Source of the DNA: Bacteroidaceae bacterium
GTDB taxonomy: Bacteria; Bacteroidota; Bacteroidia; Bacteroidales; Bacteroidaceae
Direction of reading: 5' to 3'
DNA: 42,408 bases
Assembly (NCBI GenBank): GCA_017619335.1
Contig: JAFZSP010000060.1
Location: 1-42,408, forward strand
Shown: positions 30,981 to 39,776 of the stretch, piece after piece
How positions within the stretch are numbered: position 1 is the first letter of the stretch
Layout of the letters: each line of letters opens with the position of its first letter
Notes under the pieces: model-generated
Database searches by the model: none
Seen by the model: the letters and a program-made list of their open reading frames with translations, nothing else
Told to the model about the DNA's origin: nothing
Program-made: the position numbers and the translations under genes

Positions 30981-33421
30981 TATTGTGCTTTCTCGAAAAT
31001 GATATCTTTGATAACGACGTTTGTGCCAATGGGTGTTCCGCCGAAGTCGAAGAACAGCGAGAGTGCGTGGGCGTCGTTTTGTGACAGGGTGACACCTGTA
31101 GCCTTGTAAACGAAGGGCTCGTAGGCCTTGATGACGTGCCTGTCGGCGAAGTAGAAGTTGCCGTCGTGCTTGGTGCCGTCGGGGTCGTCGGTCTCTGTCA
31201 GTTTGATGGTGACGCCGGGGGCATCGTTGTCCATCTCAATGGTACATGAGAAGTTGTAGGCATCTGCTTGAGCGGTGGCCAGCGTGGTGTTGATGGGGAA
31301 CTGTCCCTGCCACTGGCTGCTGCCCATTCCTTCGGGGATGGTGAGCATCCATTTGTTACCTTCATGGCTCCATTCGGGGTCGCCAATCTGGCTCCAGCTG
31401 TCGTTGGCAAACCAGGGTGTCACGCTGATGAATGCAGAACTCTCATCGACAGCCTTCCAGAGGTTGTTCTCGTCGTCATAGCTCATGGAGACGATTTCCT
31501 CGAAGAAGATCTTGCTGATCTTGATGTGAGTGCCCCCTGGTGTGCCGCCGAAGTCGAAGAACAGCGAGAGTGCATGGGCATCGTTCTGGCTCAGGGAGAC
31601 GCCCTCGGCCTTGTAGATGAAGGGTGTGAAGGCTTTCACCTCATGCCTGTCGGCGAAGAAGAAGTTGCCGTCGTGCTTGGTGCCGTCGGGGTCGTCGGTC
31701 TCTGTCAGTTTTATGGTGACGCCGGGGGCATCGTTGTCCATCTCCACCACACAGTAGAAGTTGTACTTCTTACTCTGCGAGGCGGTGAGGGAGGTGTTGA
31801 TGGGGAATTGTCCCTGCCACTGGCTGCCGCCCATTCCTTCGGGGATGGTGAGTTCCCAGACGCCGTCTGCATGAGTCCATTCGGGATCTCCGATCTGGCT
31901 CCAGCTGTCGTTGGCGAACCAGGGTGTCACGCTGATGAATGTGGTGCCGCTCTCAACAGAAGCCCACAGGTTCTCAGCAGCTTTCTCGTCCCAGTCCACG
32001 GTGTTCTCGGGTTCGGGCTCTTCGGAAGGCAGCACGGTGCCGTCATCGATGGAGTGATCCTTGAGGGTGATGTTGGAGACGGTGACCTCGGTGTTGTCGG
32101 GGTTGCCGCCAAAATCGAAGACCATCTTTACGTCGGCATCAATACCGGGCAGGTCGCTGAGATAGAAGATATATTCCTCGTATGCCTTCACTGCCACGCG
32201 TTCTGTGAAGAGGAAGTTTCCGTCATCGGTCTTGTCGGTGAGCTTGAGCGTCACGCCTGGCAGATCGGTGGTGGAAAGGATCTTGCAGGAGAAGTCATAA
32301 TGTGTGGCACTGTTGAGGACGAGGCTTGCGGGAACGATGAATGCCTGCGCCTGCCACTGGTCGAAGGTGGCGCTGGGCAGCTGGATGGAATAGGCTGCGC
32401 CGTCCTGTGTCCACTCGGGATTGGCAATCTGTGCCCATCCGGGTGCATAGTAATAGGTGGTGGTGTAGGACTGTGCCTCGTCGATGGGACGCCAGAGGTT
32501 GGCCTCGTGGCTGTACTTGAAACCGTCGAATTTCTTGACAGCCTGACCGCTGGTGAGGATGTAGTGCCAGGCAATCTCGCCGTTGTCGCCCACGAGGTTG
32601 ATGGTGCTGGGTGTGATGCTCTCGATGAGGTAGCGGGGGTTCTCCCAGCTGGCATCGTTTGGCACATAGAGGAACGGGGTGTGTGCGGGCAGCTTCAGGT
32701 AGAGCTTGTCGCCCTCCACCTCAAACTCATACTTGGCGGTGGTGAGCTGTGCGGGGACGTTGAAGTCCTCGGTGGCTCCGTTCTTGTACTGGTCAAAGAC
32801 GGTGGTGCCCACGTTGACGTACATGGTTCCGGCCTCGCCCGGGTCAAAGGTGTAGTCGTAGGCCGAGCCGAAGCGGATGCGGTTGTCGTAGATTCCGATG
32901 CCGGCCTTGTTGTCGGGGTCGGCAGACCACCATTCGGTGCCGGTGGTGCCGGAGGGTCCGCAGCCGAAGTGTCCGGCCACGGCATTGTCCATGCGCCATT
33001 CTTTCTCGCTGTCACTGGCACCGCCGCTGAGGAGGGTGATGTAACGCGTGAAGTCCATGATGGTGTTGTCGATGTGGAAGGTGTAGGTCTTGGCCTCGTC
33101 ACTGACGCCGTTGGCGTTCATCAGTCGCATTTCCACGGTGTAGTCACCGGCCGAAGCATAGATTTTCTGCAGACCGTTGACGGTGCTGTAGGGGTTGTTG
33201 CGGGCGTCGGCAAAGTACCAGACGGGGTTCATGCCTTTTGCAGACGCGGGCAGTGAGAAGGTCACCTGGTTGACGGTCTGGTCCACGGTGATGACAGCAT
33301 CGATGCCGTCGAGGGTTGGTACTCCCGCCTCTGAAGGATGGGTGAAATCCTCTGGGGAGCAGGCCGTCAGCAGTGCTCCCGCCACGACGGCGGCCACACC
33401 CAAACTATATATTCTTTTCAT
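30980..33421 (-). CDS. Multi-module surface glycan-binding lipoprotein, beta-glucan PUL
   Basis: 813 residues with lipobox LLTAC (C21). A PKD/Ig-like N-terminal domain (about 35-118) precedes a region of about 120-305 with FTRYITLLSGGASDSEKEWRM. Three carbohydrate-binding-like beta-sandwich modules follow, each opening with a NLW motif: a divergent one (about 310-455) and two near-identical ones (about 476-644 and 645-813), both containing FISVTPWFANDSWSQIGDPEW. The position after SusD and before GH16 is that of a SusE/F-type surface glycan-binding protein. The repeated Trp-rich modules suggest multivalent binding of beta-glucan. No catalytic residues recognised. Confidence 0.83.
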   Translation of the reverse strand: MKRIYSLGVAAVVAGALLTACSPEDFTHPSEAGVPTLDGIDAVITVDQTVNQVTFSLPASAKGMNPVWYFADARNNPYSTVNGLQKIYASAGDYTVEMRLMNANGVSDEAKTYTFHIDNTIMDFTRYITLLSGGASDSEKEWRMDNAVAGHFGCGPSGTTGTEWWSADPDNKAGIGIYDNRIRFGSAYDYTFDPGEAGTMYVNVGTTVFDQYKNGATEDFNVPAQLTTAKYEFEVEGDKLYLKLPAHTPFLYVPNDASWENPRYLIESITPSTINLVGDNGEIAWHYILTSGQAVKKFDGFKYSHEANLWRPIDEAQSYTTTYYYAPGWAQIANPEWTQDGAAYSIQLPSATFDQWQAQAFIVPASLVLNSATHYDFSCKILSTTDLPGVTLKLTDKTDDGNFLFTERVAVKAYEEYIFYLSDLPGIDADVKMVFDFGGNPDNTEVTVSNITLKDHSIDDGTVLPSEEPEPENTVDWDEKAAENLWASVESGTTFISVTPWFANDSWSQIGDPEWTHADGVWELTIPEGMGGSQWQGQFPINTSLTASQSKKYNFYCVVEMDNDAPGVTIKLTETDDPDGTKHDGNFFFADRHEVKAFTPFIYKAEGVSLSQNDAHALSLFFDFGGTPGGTHIKISKIFFEEIVSMSYDDENNLWKAVDESSAFISVTPWFANDSWSQIGDPEWSHEGNKWMLTIPEGMGSSQWQGQFPINTTLATAQADAYNFSCTIEMDNDAPGVTIKLTETDDPDGTKHDGNFYFADRHVIKAYEPFVYKATGVTLSQNDAHALSLFFDFGGTPIGTNVVIKDIIFEKAQ
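30983..31996 (-). repeat. Tandem duplication of a 507-bp binding-module segment
   Basis: Positions about 30983-31489 and 31490-31996 are two in-frame copies offset by 507 bases (169 codons). They share long identical stretches, for example the segment encoding KLTETDDPDGTKHDGNF. The high DNA identity points to a recent internal duplication within the glycan-binding protein gene. Confidence 0.85.
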
Positions 33422-33439
33422 AACTGTATTGTACCTTAA

Positions 33440-34969
33440 TTATTTATAATTCGGGTTCTGAAGAAGCGTGCCGTTGGCGGCATCGATTTCGCTCTGTGGA
33501 ATGGGCAGATACTTGCGGGCCTCGCTCCAGGTGTTGGTGCGGTAGCCATACTGGTCGGGCACGAGCACGGTGGCGGCGTCTCCCCAGCGGATGAGGTCCC
33601 AGTAGCGCTTGCCCTCGCCCACGAACTCCAGCTGACGCTCACGCTTGATGTTGTCCAGCGTGGCAGCCACCTGGTCGGTGAGTCCGGCGCGGCTGTGTAC
33701 GGCGTTGAGCCAGGCAGCAGCGTCACCTTCGCCCATTCCGCGGACGACGAGTTCTGCGGCATTCAGCAGTGCCTCGGAGTAACGATAGATGCGCAGGTTG
33801 TTGTTGTAGTTGAGGTCGCCGTCGGCCAGCTGGTCGGCGTTGTCACCCGTGTGGGCAGCGTACTTCTCCAGGAAGTAGCCGGTGTCCTGATAGCGCTGGT
33901 TGTAGGAGCCGTCGGCCAGCCAGCAGGTGGCGTCGCGACGGGCGTCTCCCTCGGCAAACATCTGGAATGTTTCCAGACGGATGGGTGCAAAGCCCCAGCC
34001 GTTGTCGTGGCCCAGTAAGCCGTCTGTCCATCCGTGAGGGCTGATGAGGCGGGGCAGCACAGTGCCGCCGGCACCGCGAACCCAGTCCCAGGAACGCACG
34101 GCGTTGTCGTCCTTGTAATTGATTTCGAAAATGCTCTCCTTGCTCCACTCGCCGGCTTCACGGAAGATCATGGCGTAGTCGGGATTGAGGTCGTAGTTGG
34201 TATCGGCGATGATTTCCTTCATGTAGGTGAGTGCCTGTCGCATGTCGGCTTCATCGTTCTGATACATAGCGATTTCTGCGAAGAGCATATAGGCCATGGC
34301 CTTGGTGACGCGACCCTGGTTGGCCGTGCCTGTGCAGGTCATCGGGAGTGCGTTGAGGGCAATGGCTCCCTTGAGGTCCGCCATCATATTGGCATAAACC
34401 TCGTCGGCCTTGCTTTGTTCCTTGGTGTAGGGGTACTCCAGGTTGACCTCATAATAAGGAATGTCACCCCAGAACTTCCAGAGCCAGTTGTAGTAGAAGA
34501 CGCGGAGCACGCGCAGCTGTGCCTCCAGCTCCTTGCGGCGTTGGTCTGTGAGTTTGCCATCAGTGACCCAGTCCAGATACTTCAGGGCGTCGTTGCAGCG
34601 CTTGACACCGCTGTAGGCGTCGCTCCAGAGGCCTGACATACAGTTTGTTGGGATGGCCTCATAGTTCATCATCAGGTGCCAGAACTGGTTGTCGGTCTTG
34701 TCTTGACCGCCCACCCAGATCTGGTCGGCCATGATGTCACTCATTATGCAGACGGGGTTGTACTGTCCGGCAGCCCAGTCGGGCCACTCTAAGGGGTCGT
34801 AGGCTGCCACGACGGCTTCTTCCATGTGTTCCGTGGTGGTGAAATACTCATCGATGGGCATGGCTGCGGGCGGTGTCACCTCCAACCAGTCACTGGAACA
34901 GGCTGTTAGGAAGGCGAGCGCCAGGGAGGGAATGGTTACCTTTGCCAGCAGATTATGTATGGTATTCAT
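33440..34969 (-). CDS. SusD-family glycan-binding lipoprotein, beta-glucan PUL
   Basis: 509 residues with lipobox FLTAC (C24). SusD features: WLEVTPPAAMPIDEYFTTTEHMEEAVVAAY near the N-terminus, central TPR-like helices (LEAQLRVLRVFYYNWLWKFWGDIPYY) and the conserved C-terminal segment IKRERQLEFVGEGKRYWDLIRWGDA followed by RKYLPIPQSEIDAANGTLLQNPNY. It caps the SusC barrel encoded 52 bases upstream and should bind beta-glucan chains. Confidence 0.95.
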   Translation of the reverse strand: MNTIHNLLAKVTIPSLALAFLTACSSDWLEVTPPAAMPIDEYFTTTEHMEEAVVAAYDPLEWPDWAAGQYNPVCIMSDIMADQIWVGGQDKTDNQFWHLMMNYEAIPTNCMSGLWSDAYSGVKRCNDALKYLDWVTDGKLTDQRRKELEAQLRVLRVFYYNWLWKFWGDIPYYEVNLEYPYTKEQSKADEVYANMMADLKGAIALNALPMTCTGTANQGRVTKAMAYMLFAEIAMYQNDEADMRQALTYMKEIIADTNYDLNPDYAMIFREAGEWSKESIFEINYKDDNAVRSWDWVRGAGGTVLPRLISPHGWTDGLLGHDNGWGFAPIRLETFQMFAEGDARRDATCWLADGSYNQRYQDTGYFLEKYAAHTGDNADQLADGDLNYNNNLRIYRYSEALLNAAELVVRGMGEGDAAAWLNAVHSRAGLTDQVAATLDNIKRERQLEFVGEGKRYWDLIRWGDAATVLVPDQYGYRTNTWSEARKYLPIPQSEIDAANGTLLQNPNYK

Positions 34970-35021
34970 TTTGTTTCCTATTAATTATTAAATGATTATG
35001 ATGTTTTTCTCGCTTCTTTAT

Positions 35022-38000
35022 TTAGAATGCCACATTCAGACCGAAGGTGAAGGTGCGAGCCTGTGGATAGACGCCGTAGTCGATACCGAGGCTGGTGCCG
35101 CCGCTGGAGATTTCGGGGTCGTAACCGTGGTACTTGGTGAGCGTCAGGAGGTTCTCGGCTGCCACATAGAAGCGGAGTTTCTCAATGAATATTTTTTGCG
35201 TGAGGGCACGGGGCAGGGTGTAGCCCAGCTGAATGTTCTTCAGGCGTGCGTAGCTGCCGTCATAGACATAGAGGTCGTTGGACTGCCAGTTGGCATTGTC
35301 GCCCCAGACGTAACGGGGGTACTTGTCACTGGTGCCTTCGCCGGTCCAGCGGTTGAGCATGTAGGAGGGCAGGTTCACGCGGGTGAGGTCGGTGCGGCGG
35401 GTGGCATCATAGATGTCGTTGCCGATGGTGCCTTGCCACATCATAGAGAAGTCAAAGTCACGCCAGGCGAGGTTGACGTTCAGACCCCACGTCCAGTCGG
35501 GCGTGCCGTTACCAATGTCTGTGCGGTCGTCGTCGTTGATGACACCGTCACCATTGATATCGACGTAGCGGACGTCACCCGGAACAGCGTTGGGCTGGAT
35601 GGGCTGGCCGTTGGTACCCACATAGTTACGCACCTCGTCCATTGTCTGGAAGATGCCGTTGGTCTTCAGACCGTAGAAGTAGGGGAAGGGCATTCCGTTC
35701 TGAGCGCGGCTGATGGCTCCAGTGCCCTGGAAGCTGTCATAGTTGGCCCAGCCGGTCTCGTTGCCATACTCGATGAGTTTGTTGTGCAGATAGCTGATGT
35801 TGCCGGCCACGCGCAGGGAGAAGTCGCTGTTGAAGCGGTGCTTGAAGACGGCTTCCATCTCCACGCCGGAGTTCTCCATCTTACCCACGTTGCCGATGGG
35901 ACGGCTCTCACCCACATACTGGGGGATGTTCATCTCCATCAACATGCCCGTGGTGCGCTTGTTGAAGTAGTCGATGGTGAAGGTGAGGGCGTTGCCGAAG
36001 AAGCCGAAGTCCAGACCCACGTTGTGCTGCTCACTCTCTTCCCACTTCAGGCTCTCGTTGGCCAGGCCGCTGGCCTTGACGCCGTTGACGACGTTCTCGC
36101 TGGTCCCGAAGATGTAGTTATTGCTGCTGCTGGTCAGCACTTTATAGCGGAAGTTACCGATGCTTTCGTTACCGTTCTTACCCCAGCTGTAACGCACTTT
36201 CAGAGTGTTGAACCAGCTGTCCTTGAGGTTCTCGAAGAACGATTCGTTGGCCACGTTCCAACCCACAGAGAAGGAGGGGAAAGTGGCCCACTTGTTGTTG
36301 GGGCCGAAGCGGGAGCTGCCGTCACGGCGGATGGTGAATTCACCCATGTAGCGCTCGGCGTAGTTATAGTTGACACGACCGAAGTAGGACGCCAGGCGTG
36401 TGGTCTCGTTGAGGCCGCCCCAGCCGTCACGTTCGCCGTCCTCACGCAGGCCGGTGGTGTAGCTGACAGAGGGCTTGTTGTAATCCACCAGATGCATGGC
36501 GGAGGCGCCGAGGTAGTAGCCGTGGTTCTCCTTGGAGCTCTGTCCCAGCAGGACGGTGAAGGAGTGGTCGCCAATGGTCTTGTCGTAGGTCAGCACGTTC
36601 TCCAACTGCCAGACGGTGCCGCGACTGCTCTCGCTGCTGGCGCCGCTGTGGTCTTGGGAGTCGTTGTTGCGCAGATAGTAGGGCTTGTACCAGGAGTCGC
36701 TGCCCCAGAAGCCGAGGTCCACGCTGTAGCTGGTGCGGAACTGGAGGCCTTCCCAGATCTGAAGGTTGGCGGCGAAGTTGGCCACGAACTTGTGGCTCCA
36801 GCCCTTGGAACCGGGCAGACTCATGGAAGCCACGGGGTTGCCCTGCTCGCCGAAGTCGGCTCCGGGAACGACAAACATTCTACCGTCGGGACCGTAAATG
36901 GGGGTGTAGGAAGTGGAGTTGGAGTACTTCTCGATCTGTGCCTGCTCGGCAGCGGCATCGGGTTCATAGACGGTGAGCATGGGGCTCAGCATCAGTGCGG
37001 CGCCGAGGGGAGAGCCCCAGGTGCTGTTGGTGCTGACACCTTTACTTTTTATGCGCGCGTACGAGAGGTTGGCCGTCAGCGTGAGCTTGTTCAGCCAGTT
37101 GCGCTCCTTGCTCTCGTCGAAGAGGACGTAGTTGGTATTGCTGCGCAGGGTCAGACGCTCATAGTTGGAGCGGTCCCAGTCACCGCCGACAATACCTTCC
37201 TGCTTCTGGTAACCCATGGAAACATAATAGTTTACCTTGTCTGTGGCACCGCTCAGGGAGACCTGATGGCGCTGGTCGCCGGCGTTCTTGTTGAAGACTT
37301 CCTTCTGCCAGTCGGTGCCTTCGCCGTAGCTGTAGGGGTCGTTGTACAGAGGAGCCATTCCGGCGTTGAGGCGACCCTCATTCATCATGATGGCATACTC
37401 TGTGGCGTTGAGGACGTCACGCTGGCGCCAGGGATTGCTGATGCCGTAGCTGAAGTCGTAGGTTACGCGGGTCTTGCCCTCCTGTCCTTTCTTCGTGGTG
37501 ACCAGGATGACACCGTTGGCAGCACGGGCACCGTAGATGGCGCCGGAGGCAGCGTCCTTCAGGACTTCAATGGATTCAATATCAGTGGGATTCAGGTAGT
37601 CGATACCACCTTCAATGGGCATACCATCGACGATGTAGATGGGATTGCTGTCGTTGATGGTGCCGATACCACGAATGCGCACACGTGCAGCCTCTCCGGG
37701 CTGACCGGAGGCACTGGTGACTTGCACGCCGGCGGCCAAGCCTTTCAGGGCATTATCCACACGCACCGGTGCGGTGGACTCCAGGTCTTCGGCGTGTACC
37801 TTGGCAATAGCTGCGGTGACCACGCTCTTCTTCTGCACGCCGTAACCCACGACGAGCACTTCATCCATCACGGAACTTTCGCCCAGGGTGATGGAGAGCG
37901 GGCGGTCATTCTGAATGACCTGGGTGAAAGGCTGGAAGCCCACGTAGGTGACTTGCAGTGTCTGCCCTCGCTCGATGGCGATGGTGAACTGTCCGTTGTC

Positions 38001-38192
38001 GTCGGTGGTGACGCCACCCTGTGCACCCACGACGCGAACAGCTGCGCCGTAGAGTGGTTCGCCGGTGTCATCTTTCACCGTGCCCCTGAGCTGCAACGAC
38101 TGTGCCGCCAGGGTGCTGACGAATGCCAGCGCTGCCACCAGAGAGAGTAGGCGCGAAGGGATTCGCCATAGTTGCTTGTTTTCCTTGTTCAT
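35022..38192 (-). CDS. SusC-family TonB-dependent outer-membrane transporter, beta-glucan PUL
   Basis: 1056 residues: signal peptide (LLSLVAALAFVSTLAAQ), carboxypeptidase-regulatory-like domain (LRGTVKDDTGEPLYGAAVRV), plug with DEVLVVGYGVQKKSVVTAAI, RIRGIGTINDSNPIYIVDGM and LKDAASGAIYGARAANGVIL, then a barrel ending in FTFGLNVAF. It heads the four-gene PUL SusC-SusD-binding protein-GH16 and imports glucan oligosaccharides. No sensor-regulator gene is adjacent in the window. The complementary strand is also open for over 1000 codons; this is a composition effect. Confidence 0.96.
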   Translation of the reverse strand: MNKENKQLWRIPSRLLSLVAALAFVSTLAAQSLQLRGTVKDDTGEPLYGAAVRVVGAQGGVTTDDNGQFTIAIERGQTLQVTYVGFQPFTQVIQNDRPLSITLGESSVMDEVLVVGYGVQKKSVVTAAIAKVHAEDLESTAPVRVDNALKGLAAGVQVTSASGQPGEAARVRIRGIGTINDSNPIYIVDGMPIEGGIDYLNPTDIESIEVLKDAASGAIYGARAANGVILVTTKKGQEGKTRVTYDFSYGISNPWRQRDVLNATEYAIMMNEGRLNAGMAPLYNDPYSYGEGTDWQKEVFNKNAGDQRHQVSLSGATDKVNYYVSMGYQKQEGIVGGDWDRSNYERLTLRSNTNYVLFDESKERNWLNKLTLTANLSYARIKSKGVSTNSTWGSPLGAALMLSPMLTVYEPDAAAEQAQIEKYSNSTSYTPIYGPDGRMFVVPGADFGEQGNPVASMSLPGSKGWSHKFVANFAANLQIWEGLQFRTSYSVDLGFWGSDSWYKPYYLRNNDSQDHSGASSESSRGTVWQLENVLTYDKTIGDHSFTVLLGQSSKENHGYYLGASAMHLVDYNKPSVSYTTGLREDGERDGWGGLNETTRLASYFGRVNYNYAERYMGEFTIRRDGSSRFGPNNKWATFPSFSVGWNVANESFFENLKDSWFNTLKVRYSWGKNGNESIGNFRYKVLTSSSNNYIFGTSENVVNGVKASGLANESLKWEESEQHNVGLDFGFFGNALTFTIDYFNKRTTGMLMEMNIPQYVGESRPIGNVGKMENSGVEMEAVFKHRFNSDFSLRVAGNISYLHNKLIEYGNETGWANYDSFQGTGAISRAQNGMPFPYFYGLKTNGIFQTMDEVRNYVGTNGQPIQPNAVPGDVRYVDINGDGVINDDDRTDIGNGTPDWTWGLNVNLAWRDFDFSMMWQGTIGNDIYDATRRTDLTRVNLPSYMLNRWTGEGTSDKYPRYVWGDNANWQSNDLYVYDGSYARLKNIQLGYTLPRALTQKIFIEKLRFYVAAENLLTLTKYHGYDPEISSGGTSLGIDYGVYPQARTFTFGLNVAF

Positions 38193-38248
38193 TGATAAAA
38201 TAATTGGTTGATAAAAGATATTTGTGTTGAAAATATTGTTTCACGCTG

Positions 38249-38256
38249 CAAAAGTA
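38249..38256 (-). promoter_or_regulatory. -7 box of the beta-glucan PUL
   Basis: TACTTTTG on the minus strand, followed by CAGCG, 57 bases upstream of the susC ATG. A TTG lies about 22 bases further upstream, slightly beyond the usual spacing. Confidence 0.6.
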
Positions 38257-38342
38257 CCTAAAAAAATCCAATTCTCCACAACAATCAGATAATAAAATAC
38301 TTTTAAAGACTGCTCAACACATCTTTTGACCAATTATTCTCC

Positions 38343-39536
38343 TTATTTGACACAAATGGCAGCCCTCAGCTGCTCCATTGCCTGCTGCAAGAGGCTGCGC
38401 GGACAGCCCACATTGAGTCGCATGAAACCGCGCCCCTCGCTGCCAAACATCTCACCGTCGTTCAGCGCCAGTCGCGCGCGGTTCACGAAGAGGTCTGTCA
38501 GCGCGTCGTGCTCCAGCCCCAACGCCCGACAGTCCAACCAGACCAGGTAGGACGCCTCGGGGCGCACGGGACGGATCTGTGGCAGTTGCTCGCGGCAGAA
38601 GTCCTCCACGAACTGCACGTTCCCCTCCACATACCGCACCATCTGCTGACGCCATTCCTCGCCCTCGGGGCTGAAAGCGGCAATGGTGGCAATGGGAGCG
38701 AAGAGGTGAGGGTCGGCAAACTCGTTGGCGTCCAACCAACCGTAGAAGCGGCGGCGCAGGGAGTCGTTGGGAACGATGGCGTAACTGCTGACGATGCCTG
38801 CGATATTGAAAGTCTTGCTGGGCGCACCGAAGGTGATGCTGCACTGGGCGGCCTCCGGGGACACCGTGGCGAAGGGCGTGTGGCGGTGACCGAAGAGCGT
38901 CATGTCACAATGAATCTCATCTGAAATCACCAGCACGTCGTTGGCGGCACAGATGGCGGCCACGCGCCGCAGCGTCTCGGGTTCCCAGACGATGCCGGCG
39001 GGATTGTGGGGGTTGGAGAGGATGAGAAGGCGGTTCTGCGGGTCGCGGGCGAGGGTCTCCAAGCCATTGAAATCCATGCGGTAATGCAGGGCGCCGTCGG
39101 CGTCGCGTTCCTCAATCAGCGGATTCGTCACCACCAGCCGGCCGTTGTGCTGCGGCACCAGGCGGAAGGGATGGTAAACAGGCGGCTGAATAATCACGCG
39201 CTCGTCGGGGTCAAGCAGGCAGTTCACCACCAACCCGATTCCCTTGACAATCCCCGGGATGAACGTCAGCCACGAGCGCTCCACTTGCCAGCCGTGACGA
39301 GCCAGCAGCCAGTCGCCGACCGCCGTCCACAGCGCCTCCGGCGTCACCGTGTAACCAAAGAGGGAGTGCTCCAGGCGGCGGCGCAGCGCCTCGGTGATGA
39401 ATGGCGGCGTCTCAAATTCCGTGTCGGCCACCCACAGGGGCAGCAGGTCCGAGCGGCCATAGAATTCCTGAAGCTTGCAGTGTTTCACGTCGCCTGTACC
39501 ACTGCGGTCGATGAGGCGGTCAAAATCGTAATTCAT
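38343..39536 (-). CDS. MalY/PatB-family PLP-dependent C-S lyase (cystathionine beta-lyase type)
   Basis: 397 residues from the ATG at 39536 (MNYDFDRLIDRSGTGDVKHC), the standard start of this family. The open frame continues upstream through simple repeats and the promoter, and that part is excluded. Fold type I aminotransferase features: LPLWVADTEFETPP near the N-terminus, SNPHNPAGIVWEPETL, ISDEIHCDMTLFGH (cofactor-binding Asp) and the Schiff-base lysine K241 in GAPSKTFNIAG. These enzymes cleave cystathionine or cysteine conjugates to pyruvate, ammonia and a thiol. No methionine genes are adjacent, so the physiological substrate is open. Confidence 0.9.
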   Translation of the reverse strand: MNYDFDRLIDRSGTGDVKHCKLQEFYGRSDLLPLWVADTEFETPPFITEALRRRLEHSLFGYTVTPEALWTAVGDWLLARHGWQVERSWLTFIPGIVKGIGLVVNCLLDPDERVIIQPPVYHPFRLVPQHNGRLVVTNPLIEERDADGALHYRMDFNGLETLARDPQNRLLILSNPHNPAGIVWEPETLRRVAAICAANDVLVISDEIHCDMTLFGHRHTPFATVSPEAAQCSITFGAPSKTFNIAGIVSSYAIVPNDSLRRRFYGWLDANEFADPHLFAPIATIAAFSPEGEEWRQQMVRYVEGNVQFVEDFCREQLPQIRPVRPEASYLVWLDCRALGLEHDALTDLFVNRARLALNDGEMFGSEGRGFMRLNVGCPRSLLQQAMEQLRAAICVK

Positions 39537-39603
39537 GAATGATTGAATGTAAAATGTGAAATGTGAAATGTAAAATGTGGGGCGCTGGAAAGCTTTTCGG
39601 GAG

Positions 39604-39611
39604 CAAAAATA
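39604..39611 (-). promoter_or_regulatory. -7 box of the malY-like gene
   Basis: TATTTTTG on the minus strand, followed by CTCCCG, 68 bases before the ATG. The leader between contains ACATTTCACATTTTACATT-type simple repeats. Confidence 0.55.
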
Positions 39612-39685
39612 CATAAAAAGGTTGAAAAAGCGACACCAAAAGGAAAAAAGTTTGCAGTTTGGGGAGGAAAGTTGATAGTTTTCCC

Positions 39686-39693
39686 TATCTTTG
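39686..39693 (+). promoter_or_regulatory. -7 box of the rhamnulokinase gene
   Basis: TATCTTTG followed by CAGG, in the divergent gap between the malY-like gene and rhaB. No consensus -33 element at the right distance. Confidence 0.55.
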
Positions 39694-39712
39694 CAGGCAA
39701 AAAGGAGACTCT

Positions 39713-39773
39713 CTCCCATTTTCCATTTTCCATTTTCCATTTAACATTTGACATTTGACATTTTCCATTTAAA
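39713..39773 (+). repeat. Simple repeat in the rhaB leader (CATTTTC type)
   Basis: Four CCATTTTC units, then AACATTTGACATTTGACATTTTCC, running up to the rhaB start codon. A related repeat (AAATGTGAAATGT) lies at about 39540-39578 in the malY leader on the other side of the same gap. Confidence 0.75.
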
Positions 39774-39776
39774 AAT

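Noticed and set aside
31268..33256. 662-codon open frame antisense to the glycan-binding lipoprotein
   Set aside because: Same effect of codon bias; there is no domain or start signal, while the opposite strand has a lipobox and repeated modules.
34992..38150. 1052-codon open frame antisense to the second SusC gene
   Set aside because: It mirrors the SusC codons exactly and encodes a Val/Gly/Ala/His-rich protein with no recognisable domain. The SusC frame has signal peptide, plug and barrel motifs. Codon bias explains the missing stops.
39537..39740. N-terminal extension of the MalY-like protein (68 residues upstream)
   Set aside because: It is encoded by simple repeats and spans the -7 box at 39604-39611. 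The family starts at MNYDFDRLIDR.
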